Of a DNA stretch of 64,000 bases, positions 54,691-64,000 are shown in pieces. Within the stretch, counting starts at the first letter, position 1; every line of letters begins with the position of its first letter. The stretch is from Pisaster brevispinus (lineage: Eukaryota; Echinodermata; Asteroidea; Forcipulatida; Asteriidae). The notes under the pieces are model-generated. The model was not told the origin of the DNA and made no database searches. It worked only from the letters and a program-made list of their open reading frames with translations. Location: the NCBI GenBank assembly GCA_023634235.1, contig JAMKCF010000013.1:3607327-3671326 (forward strand). Direction: 5' to 3'. The translations under genes were made by a program, and so were the position numbers.

Positions 54691-55036
54691 AGGGCTCGAA
54701 ATTAACACTGGACCACAGGCCCGGGGGCCAGTGATTTTAGCGTCGTCAGGCCAGTAAACTCACAAACGGACAAGCCCGGTGGTCTTGTGTTTTTCAATTC
54801 AATAATAAAAGGTTACCTCATTGTGTAATATTTTTGTGAAAAAATGTTGACTATGAGTCTGATAAACATCTTTCAATTCTCTTAACTATCGAAGTACTAC
54901 ACATTTATAAGACAAATGCTTAGTGCTTGTTCAACTCATTTTGATTCTGGTCTTGTAAAATAAATTCTGGTCCAGTAAAAATTTTGAGCTACAAGCCCTG
55001 CAGTCTTGTGGATATTTCCCCCCAACTCGAGCCCTG
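54691..55036 (-). mobile_element. MITE, AGGGCTCGAAT family, full-length
   Basis: Ends AGGGCTCGAAATTAACACTG and ACTCGAGCCCTG form a terminal inverted repeat. The internal sequence is a reverse-oriented match to 46195-46541. Confidence 0.7.
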
Positions 55037-55239
55037 AGTGATATAGGGGGCCTAAGGCTAAGCTTTCAACATTTGTGATCTTGCCAACTGGAGCCTGGTC
55101 TCTCCTTAGTAATCGTAGAGTAGTCTGTTTTACACCAAGGAGCAATATCTGACAAGTCAGTATTACCCCAAAGATGATTAGAAATTGGAAAATAATCCAG
55201 TCTGCAAAGAATCTTTTAAGAGAATGTTCTCATTTGGTT

Positions 55240-55510
55240 TTTTCCCTCACACCGATGTGTATTGAGCACTGTATGCTCAGTGCTTTCCCGAGCTCTGTGA
55301 AAAGAAAATCCACAGGCAATCACTCGGGTGGGATTCGAACCCACAACATTTGCATTGCTAGAACAAATGTCTTACCACTAGACCACCAAGCTAGCTCGAT
55401 GGCTAGAAGTGGGTTCAAATCCTTAACAGCGGGTACTGCAACAACAACAAAAATTTCACAGAGCTCGTGAAAGCACTTAGCATACAGTGCTTAATACACA
55501 TCGGTGTAAG
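55240..55510 (-). mobile_element. tRNA-derived SINE (GGTCTAGTGG type)
   Basis: The minus strand reads GGTGGTCTAGTGGTAAGACA with box B GGTTCGAATCCCACC and atccacaggc body; the best-preserved member here. Confidence 0.6.
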
Positions 55511-57660
55511 GGAAAAAACAAATGAAAATTCTTCCTCCCGATCGTTGTAAATCGTTGGAGAATGGTTTGATTTCCAGCTAAAAAAAGTCTAACCCTGTGA
55601 TTGTTTTCTCTCCAATTAGCTCAATGGAATCAATTTATTTGAGATTGTGCTCTGCATTTTAAAACTGGTACACATGCCTGGAATTACATAGAGGCCATGG
55701 CCTCTGTTGCCCTGGACTTGGCCTTATCCAGCTACATTCCTCACAGTATTGAAGTCTACAACCATAATGATGTTCCCAAAATCAAACTCAGAATTGTTTT
55801 TGTAATCAGATCCAAAATATTATGGCGTAATAAACATTAGCCAGAGTAAACACCTCAATAATTTTAGTATCAATTATGCTAAATCTCCCAGAAGAATCCA
55901 AGTCATTTTTAAGCAGTTAGCAACACCTGCTTTAAATGTTGGATTTATCACAGCTTTAAAAAAAAAAAAAAAAGAAGAATGGTATGAGGACTTCATTCGT
56001 TAGTCCAAATGTTTGTCTGATTTTGATTTACTATTTTTTATGCACAAATGAAAATCGAGATTTGTTTCTTTCTCAACCAAAGATGTACTTGCCTCGATGC
56101 TAAAGATTATTCATCCATTTGACAGTAAGAGAACAAACTTTATCATCATCCATTTGAATATTAAAAACAAAAACAAACAAAACAACAACAAAAATGCATC
56201 ATCTCCTTTACTGTTTGAACTTTGAATTGCCTCACACCATAGAGCAAGGAACATACCCAGTCCCAGCACTTCCTCCGTGTAATTCATTCCTTCGTTATTT
56301 CTTCAGTTCAGTTACCTTTTACTTAACTTGTCCTTTGTTTAATTTTTCAAATATAATTATTCCCCTCCTACCTTATCAAGTCTTGTTGCCAGCACTTAAG
56401 ATGAAGTCAAATTTCTTGCTGCAACCACAGCGCTGGTTTAGAGAATGAGCCGCTGTCAAATCTGCTGAGTGAGTTTTGTTTATACACCTGTCATCCTGGC
56501 TGGGCAGCGCCATCTTGGTTTTCGACTGCTGTAAGTCAAGGAAGGTGTTTGACCGTACGATTTTCTCTTATTTTCGTTCTTCTTCACTCTGCAAAGCTCC
56601 CCTTGTCCGCGGCATTTTTGTCTATATTCCTGCAAGGCTGGTTAGGGAAGTTCATTTTACATAAAGTACTTCCAAAACCATTAAAATGGGGAAATATTTC
56701 CTGCTCTGGCCGGGGAACCCACAAACAAAAGTTTGTTTCCGCCACAGCGTTCCTCACTTTGACATACACATGCTCAGCAGACAAACACTGGCTTTTTTTT
56801 TCGGGGGTGGGGGCGGAGCGGCGGCGGGGAGGTATGATTAACATTTGAAACGCAGGTTTTGGAAGTTTTTCTGTGAGCAGTTAAATTTTTGTAAATGTGT
56901 TGTTGACATTTTGGACATTTGTGTCATTAATTGATGCGTCCTCGACAATTTTAATTATCGCTTGTTCTCAGGAATAAATATGCCTATAGGTCTATGTTTC
57001 GATTGCATAATCAATGTTTTTGCTCTCAAAAACTTATACCGGTAGTTGATGTAGAGTTGGGGTATTTTGACTGGCTTTGTATAAAATGATATGGTGTACG
57101 ATGGCCTAGTCAGTATGCGCCAAACACTGAGCTTGCGAGTAGCGCAACATTGTGGATTCGTGTACCAATCGCAATGTAAATGCATGAACTTCAACATCAC
57201 GCTAAATGCAGTTTGGGAAATACATGTAGTGAATGAAGTGTTTATACGTAAATCAAGTTTTGCTTGTGGCTTTAGCCTTAGCCCTAAAACTCAACTTCAG
57301 AAAATTCGCAAACGAGTTGTTCTCTAGGCCCTATTCTTTTGATGGGTGGATCACCCGCAAAACTGTGTGCTAAATTGTAGCGTGTGCGATGGACGAATAA
57401 GCTGAAAAGGGCAAACTTGTAAACCCATAATTAGGCATATGTAGGCCCCCTATTATATTAAAACATAATAAATAAACCTGTCTTATATTTGTTTAAGCGC
57501 TTGAGTTCCTTATTAGTACAGGCAATACTATTAATCATTATTGAACTATTTCTTGATGAAATTAATACCACGACAAACACAATTTATGTTTGATGGATGT
57601 TCTCAATGCAGTACCCGCTGTAAAAAGGAAACTTGTGGTTTTTCATATCCAGACAAAACT
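55511..57660. other. Unassigned intergenic stretch
   Basis: Contains a poly(A) run (55955-55971) and short unrecognised ORFs (for example 56549-56848). I see no splice-linked coding exons. Confidence 0.4.
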
Positions 57661-57674
57661 TTGACCACGAAGGA

Positions 57675-57696
57675 CCCCCCCCCCCCCCCCCCCCCC
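57675..57696 (+). repeat. Poly-C run
   Basis: Twenty-two consecutive C. Similar homopolymers occur at 39787, 27929 (G) and 20577 (G); they are likely to be sites of sequencing-length error. Confidence 0.9.
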
Positions 57697-57699
57697 AAT

Positions 57700-59640
57700 A
57701 TCCCCAATAAGCGCTCTCCTCGTCTCGTGCTCGTTGCTTGATGTCGGGCTTTTTACTGACTGACACTCTACTCTATCACTCCTCGTTGTTTTATATACCG
57801 GACTATGTTTAGCGCTCCGACACACATCCAAGCCGCAGCACACGCACCTGTTTTAATAGTCATTCGCCATGCATAGCTGACGTGTCAATTAATTAAGACC
57901 TCTGTCGTGTCACATTTGTTTCTTGGTCAGTGAGTAGGCTTTGTTTTAATGCGATGAAGCATTGTTCAATGGGAAAGTTGGCATTTGTTTCGTTTACACA
58001 CCAGTTTGCACTTAAATACGGCACAATTATTTCTTGTTTGGCACGAAAAAACCCTTTTCGCCTACTTTTTTTTTTTTGTACACGAGCGACCAACTTGTTG
58101 GGGTATCCCACAGAGCAGAATTGACTCGGAATCCATGGCTGGAGACCCGATCAATTTCTTGCAAGCTGACACGAAAATTGATTTTAAAAAATGGGGGTCA
58201 ACTCGGGATTCTGAGTCAGTTTGACCCAAAGCTTGGGGTAATTTTGACACATATCCTGGGTCACAGCAGTGTTAGGTCCCCGTCCGTCCCCCCCCCCCCT
58301 TCCCGACCCGGATCGGGAGCAATTCTGACCCGGTTGTTTTTTTAGAGTGCGAGTGTTCTTTTCGGCCGTAAATATATGTGCGCTGAGATTGCCCCCATGC
58401 ACCGCTACATCTTTCACACGAGAACCGAAAACTTACGACCATCGTTTTGGGCGCCAGTTGTCTGTCCCAAAGGTTGCATGCGATATCGTGACAAACATTC
58501 ACACGATCACACACATCGCGTTCCCGACGTCCCTCGTTTATGTGAGATCGCACTTACTGTTGTTTATTTATCAGTTCGCTGGTGCTCTGTCAGTGTCCCG
58601 TTTAGTGTAATGTTATTGCGTTAGGTTACCATCGATCGCTTTCTTGGCGCGCCATTTGTACGGTGCTTTTTTATGCGACTTCTCAGCGTCCTGACTCCAA
58701 AGATGAATGTATCCGAGAGCATTTTGTCGGAAATGGCAAGTGGAAAAGCCAAATTTTAGGCTTTCTTGATCGGACGCTTCTTGGTAATAGCATGAAAACT
58801 TTGAGGAAAGCAACTTAAAATAATTTGCAACAGCACTGGAACATTTCTTCAGCCAACGCCATTTTGATGGAGTGCCTCGAACAAACAAACGACCTTTGTC
58901 CACCAGGTGATGATGTGTACTGCTACGATCACGCATGCACAAATAATAATAGTTTGTGCGTTTTAATAATAGTTAATAATAGTTTGTGCTATTAATAATA
59001 GTTTGTGCATGCGTGATCGTTGTGCAATGCTTGGGACCTTGGTTATCACGCCGTGCGTCGTTTCACACGACTGATCTCGGCGATTCTAAACAGGGATGTG
59101 ATTTTTGGAGGAGGTCTTGATCCCGGTTTTTTATTACGCGGGTCCGTGGTAATTTCATCACACAGATTTTCACACCACGCAAATTTGCGATTTTATTGCA
59201 CCGATGCGATTTCGTTGCAAACGACCATCGTTTTGAGATCTCGTGGGAAACTCAATAATCATTCAAACAGAGGTTTGCCCCCCCCCCTCTTTTTCAGATA
59301 GGAAACTGAACACGAATGTTCCGTAACGAAGGACAACCCCCAGATTAGACCTTTAAACTCGGGTTATGGCTGCACGTAGGGCTATCATTCCACACAATTT
59401 GATTGTAGGATTTGAACTCGGACCCACAAAAGTCAAGGCAAAATAGAAAGTTACGCTCGTCTGAAATTATTCTTGCATTGACACACAGGTCCATACCGAC
59501 AGCCGCACTTCGCGTTTGAGTCACGCAATGCGATCCCCCGCAAAACCTTATTCTGGCTACATCTCAAAATGTACTGGATTACACTCATACACAATGGGAC
59601 ACCTGTGCTGAAAGAGTTGTATTCGTCAGCTGGTGCATGG
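57700..59640. other. CpG-richer region of unknown function
   Basis: CG dinucleotides are visibly more frequent than in the rest of the window. It includes a repeat with GACCCGG/CCGGGTC motifs (58100-58350) related to 59910-59965. It could hold a promoter or first exon, but I cannot define one. Confidence 0.3.
58925..59020. mobile_element. Small inverted-repeat element
   Basis: ACGATCACGCATGCACAAA (58925-58943) and its exact complement TTTGTGCATGCGTGATCGT (59002-59020) flank tandem ttaataatagtttgtgc units. Confidence 0.7.
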
Positions 59641-59799
59641 GTTAACTACTGTCATAACTGGCACGCGAATTTTGGAATATTACGTCAATTGTCAGGTTGG
59701 ATATTATTCGGACAAAATATTTCAAAATGCGCGTGCTAATATGACAGGTTTTTGTTTTAGCCTTTTTGAATGAGATGTGGTGGACACTGAGTGCACAAC

Positions 59800-59876
59800 A
59801 CCAACAACAAGAATAACAAGAACAACAAGAACAACAACAGCAGCGACAACAACAATAACAACAACAACAACCAATA
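59800..59876. repeat. (CAA)n microsatellite
   Basis: Imperfect CAA/GAACAA repeats over about 75 bp. Confidence 0.85.
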
Positions 59877-59965
59877 AAACTATGTTTTATGGGTACCCCA
59901 CACTCAAACAAAAAATTAAAAAACTCCACGGTCAAATTTGACCCAGATTTTTTCAATCCGGCTGA

Positions 59966-60218
59966 CCCGGAAGCGTATTTTTTTTTACACCGCAGCGAGG
60001 GGTTTTGTACTATAATACTGCCTTGAAATGAGACTACAAACATTACATTACTAACCCTAACCTTAACCCTAACCCTAACCCTAACCCTAACTCTAACCCA
60101 AACCCTAACCCTAACCCCCCTAACCCTAACCTAAATGTAATGTTTGTAGTCTCATCTCAAGGCAGTATTATAGTACAAAACCCCTCGCTGCGGTGTAAAA
60201 AAAAAAATAAGCGACCCG
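59966..60218. mobile_element. Long inverted repeat enclosing telomere-type repeats
   Basis: Arms 59966-60050 and 60134-60218 are near-identical reverse complements (caccgcagcgaggggttttg; ataatactgccttg; gagactacaaacattacatt). The spacer 60051-60131 is almost entirely CCCTAA units with a few variants. It is probably a foldback element. Confidence 0.85.
60051..60131 (-). repeat. Interstitial telomeric repeat (CCCTAA)n
   Basis: About 13 units of CCCTAA or near variants (ccttaa, ctctaa, cccaaa), i.e. TTAGGG on the minus strand. It is too short and too imperfect to be a chromosome end. Confidence 0.9.
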
Positions 60219-62033
60219 GAAACTGAACGAACAAAATCTGAAAATGTATCTCAATATTTTTAAAACCACCTGCCTGTGACGAAACAGGTGTCCTAATAAA
60301 AGCCTGCTCAGCATGTTTAATTTGAATAATAGTGACGTATAGTGACGTACGAACGCTGTCTGTGGAAGTGGAGAGTGTCACTATATTGAACACGCTGAAT
60401 CTCAAAGCTGACACTGATGTCACTTACAGGAACTGTGAACTGAATGGTATTTCCAGTAAGATCCAAGCCAAAAGAAAGCCATCCTTGCTTGAAGTTTGTG
60501 ATGAGTTTACGTACATCCCTACCTGCCAACCCATCAGTTTAAGACTATAGGCCTATATAGTAAATCTTCTCCGCCATTTTTATTCATATAAGAACTTCCC
60601 CAGTGAGTGAAACACTGTACCCATTTTCACTGGAAAACGAAGAGAAAAAAACTTGAAAGAATACCATTTTGTTGCTTTTAAGATTAAAAAAACACTTTAG
60701 CTTGTAAACTCACCCCTTAAGTGGCGTGTATATACAATGCAGTCCATGCACTGGTGATTTGAGTGTTTGTTGAAGGTGTAATTGGGGTGTTTGTTTCTTT
60801 GTTTGTTTAGATGATCTTCGAAACAAGGGAACGCGGCAAATCTCCCACAAGGGGGGACTGCTTCACTTTTTCCCTATCAGTAAAGTATCGGTACCCTGTC
60901 GTTCGTGTTCTTTCGCCTACCCAAGTCAGGCTGCCAGTCCCTTTAAAGTTCTTCAATATTCGTGTATTAATCATCGAGGATGTGCTCTTTTGTTTTCACA
61001 ATCTCGGCATAAACCAGAGTGACTAAACTGCCCCGGAGAATCTTCACAAGTACCAGCCGGAAATGATAGATCATCCGGTAAGTCCATCATTTACTTGGAT
61101 GGTTCCTGGATAGCCGCGAAAGCATGCAGTTATAATGCTCCATTTCCCATGCTCTGGAGGGTAGTGAGCCGGGTGATGCACGAGTCCTCCTATCAACCCC
61201 CATGGGGGTCTGACAATTTCATTGACGATTTTGAATCCTTGTGTCTTCTTTGTGATCCGTCAAAACCCCCCATTTATTTCTATCTTACTATTCCACTGAA
61301 GAAAAATGGGTATTTATTATTTTTTTTAATGTCCGCAAGGACCAACCCTTCTCGGGATTCAGTCTCTCTCCTGAAGATGAGCAGAGATACTGTTCGAAAC
61401 GTCGAGACAACACTGGCTCTTTTAGAATCAACACTCTTCCGAAAAGAGATATACACTTGGTTGTACTCGCAAGTATATTATCTCTGATCTTGCTTTCCAC
61501 ACCGTGCAAAGCTTCAAACGTCACAGTAGTTCACTTATTTAGCAATTCCCATGTACATGGGTAAACTATAAGTTTTCACTTGCACTGTCATTGAGTGGTT
61601 TGTGGTGAATACTACCAAATAGCCCTGTTAAAAGTGATACATCCTAATTTTGTTTGGGTAAATTAAATGATATCTCCCGTTTCCTTTTCAAAAAACACAC
61701 CACGCATTCAACCAACTAAAAATGTTTTTTATCAAATCAGAGATGAGCAAAATAGACTATGTTTGTCAAAGCTAATAAATTAATTTGTAATTATATAGCT
61801 ACGGAAATCTAGAAAGGTTTGAGGATTTTCATTTATAGCTTAATCCGTTTTAATTAATCCATATTACCCAATATCCTGTCTGTATAATTACTTTTTTTTT
61901 GCAACTGCGATGTTTGTTTTTCGGGTTAATTTTGAAACTTCCTTGAAGCACATTCAAACGGTTTGGTAATCGAGTATTTTTAAACCATTTTAGAGAGCCT
62001 ACACGCACACTTATATTTATTTCGCGCTAAAAA
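60219..62033. other. Unassigned stretch
   Basis: ORFs at 60332-60550 (+), 60811-61026 (+) and 61095-61487 (+) are not recognised. At 61365-61405 the sequence cctgaagatgagcagagat ... ctgttcgaaacgtcgag resembles retroelement-end motifs at 21860 and 22590. Confidence 0.35.
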
Positions 62034-62179
62034 CAGGGCAAATATGCTCAGCAATATAGGGTTACCAGCAAAAATTGCATGTCATTGTTGATGAATGGTT
62101 CCCTGCTAGATTTTGCTTATCAAATAAAATGAGTAAAATACCATTTTCTGTCGACAGTTCCACGAAATTATATGTGCCC
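62034..62179. mobile_element. Degenerate MITE, GGGCCCAATTTCATAG family
   Basis: Keeps the gggttaccagca...tgcatgtcat...tggttccctgct core, but the ends are decayed. Confidence 0.4.
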
Positions 62180-64000
62180 TGTGTGTTTTGTTCGTCAAAT
62201 TAATTTCAGTGGTCTTGCTTCCTTGTGTTTGCCAAATCTCGTTTTACTTTGTTGTATCAAATAGCATACAAAAGGCGCCTTTTTATGATAACAAATATAT
62301 TTAGCCCAATATTCAACTTTGAACTCAGCGTAAAAAGCAAATGGGACTACAACTAGCAGTCAGACCCATCGGATTAGATTGGGGAAACAACTTCTTTATT
62401 TCTTAAGAGCAGGGTTTTGTAAATTTTAGTTTTTTGTTACTTTTTTCTTACAAAAACTAAATAGAAAAACCTCAGAAGTTTGATTCAAGAAAGTTCGCTT
62501 TGTGTGCCTTGATTTTGCTACCTTTAGCAAACCTACGTCAGCTCTATGGTCAAATGTGTGTGACTGTGTAGCTGTTGTACCCTTGTATACCTGTTACACT
62601 AATTAGCCAGCTTAGCAAAACGATTTCAACTCGGCTTAGCATCTCAATGATAAAGTGGATTTGTGAAGTGTGGCGCCACCAACAGTCACCCCTGAAGCAG
62701 TCACGACGCTTCAAAAATGCCGTTTGGCAACCACCACGAATCCGATGAATATCTCGGCCCAATAGGGGGGTAAGCATGACGCCACAAGTCCCTCACTACG
62801 GAAGCTATCGATTTAGCTCTGGCGATTTGAGAAAACTCTCTCGGAAATGCCTGATTTAGGAGATGCGTCAAGGGGCATTAAAAGCTCAGGGCGTGGAGGG
62901 ACGACAGTTTTGTTGACAAAATTATTTGCATTAAGACTTTCTTTGTGATGTAAATGAACACTGAAGGCTAAAGTGCACAAGGAGAAGGTCACCTGCATCG
63001 TCAGTGGATCTTCAATTGTAGGACCATCGGTGAGGGCGCTTTATCCATTCTTAATTTCTCCTTTATTGCATGTATTGAGATACTGGTACCAAGTTATTAT
63101 TGATATCGTGTAGATTCATCTGTTGATTGAGCTTCAGTTTTAAACTCGATCACTGTGGTACTGAGTCTGTACTACTCATGAGGTTTAATCGAGAAATCGG
63201 CACTAGTCGGAGCTCGAGGTTCAGCAAAAGTTTAGTAACAAGTTTTGCAACCCCCTGTATTTGCGGCGTTTGGTTCGATTTTCAAGTTTCAAGTATAAAT
63301 TTCATTTCACATTATTGGTGATAATACAGTCGCTTTATTTATTTATTAAAAATAAATAAACAAATAAATACATAAATAAATAAATAAGTATGACCTGCGG
63401 TTCCTTCAACTGAGTATCGTGGGGAGAATCAAGACTGTAGTTATATAGTTTATTTAATCTCTCTCCGTGTATGACGGTTTCGTGGTCAAATCGAATTTTC
63501 GCCACAAACTGAAACAATATTTGTTGTGATATTTAACATTGAAATTATTTTCGACTAGTCAGTACTATAATTATCAAACACCGTTTAAGAAAATATTAAA
63601 AAGAAACACCTTGAACTCGAAAACCTACTTTTGAACACTCAGTTTCCATGATATCCGAGTCCGATAATGAAAACATGAAATATCTGTTTTAATAATTACT
63701 TCGTGGTTTGTTAAAAAGATAATCAAAGTTGATACTCTACAAATCCAGAGGTAGTCAAAGCAAATTGGATTATCCGCTTTCGTTTGCTCGAAAATTGACA
63801 TCATAATCCATAATACGATCTCACTTCAAATAACCGAACTGATAATTGAGTTTTTCAGTGCAAATTATAAAAAACTCTGTGACTGTTTGTTTGACCAATA
63901 AATAACATGGAGCCTCACACACCCAAAATTATCGAAAGCAATTAAAATACCGAACACTTTCTGATTGAATAACGAACCTAATATCCCCTTTAGAACCTAT
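62180..64000. other. Unassigned AT-rich stretch
   Basis: Holds an imperfect (AAAT)n/(TTTA)n microsatellite at 63335-63390. No gene is seen. Confidence 0.4.

Noticed and set aside
60051..60131. True telomere or chromosome end
   Set aside because: Only about 80 bp, imperfect, and followed by 3.8 kb of unique sequence.
60332..60550. 72-codon (+) and 70-codon (-) ORFs as exons
   Set aside because: The minus-strand translation looks globular, but I recognise no family and see no convincing splice partners.
61095..61487. 130-codon ORF
   Set aside because: Its second half is a retroelement-end-like repeat, and the first half has no recognisable domain.

Overview
This is metazoan nuclear DNA: long introns with GT-AG splice sites, many short inverted-repeat transposons, tRNA-derived SINEs, decayed LINE and DNA-transposon fragments, several minisatellites and one short block of CCCTAA repeats. 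The repeat style and the TTAGGG-type telomeric motif fit a marine invertebrate deuterostome. An echinoderm (possibly a sea star) is my best guess, but this is inference and was not searched.

The window holds one gene that can be reconstructed completely, on the + strand from 103 to 41139. Nineteen coding exons join in frame through canonical splice sites into a 963-residue secretory-pathway protein with serial thioredoxin-like domains. I assign it as a TXNDC16 (ERp90)-like protein. It has an N-terminal signal peptide, several thioredoxin folds that keep the cis-proline but have lost the CxxC, one domain that keeps a CxxC (Cys539/Cys542), and several N-glycosylation sequons. Seventeen of its introns are 0.1 to 5.5 kb, while intron 18 is about 22.7 kb and packed with transposon remnants. 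A strong AATAAA plus GT-rich element near 44969-45056 is a candidate 3' end; the putative 3' UTR would then contain a SINE and a 57-bp satellite.

Region by region: 1-18.2 kb holds exons 1-18, with introns carrying palindromic MITEs, a LINE 3' end, SINEs, a 45-bp minisatellite and a 129-bp tandem duplication of part of exon 16. 18.2-40.9 kb is the giant intron. 40.9-45 kb has the last exon and the candidate 3' UTR. 45-50.7 kb is intergenic with MITEs, a hairpin tandem array and a ~2 kb array of ~30-bp units that is open on both strands. 50.7-53.5 kb has a decayed transposase gene, a SINE and a LINE 3' fragment. 53.5-64 kb is mostly unassigned sequence with scattered repeats, including a telomere-like block sitting in the loop of a long inverted repeat. 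I found no second gene that I can support.

The strongest unusual signals are the telomeric-repeat palindrome (59966-60218), the in-frame-length 129-bp duplication of exon 16 with its splice donor, the satellite in which nearly every unit carries a 5' splice-site consensus, and several nested transposon insertions whose order can be read directly.
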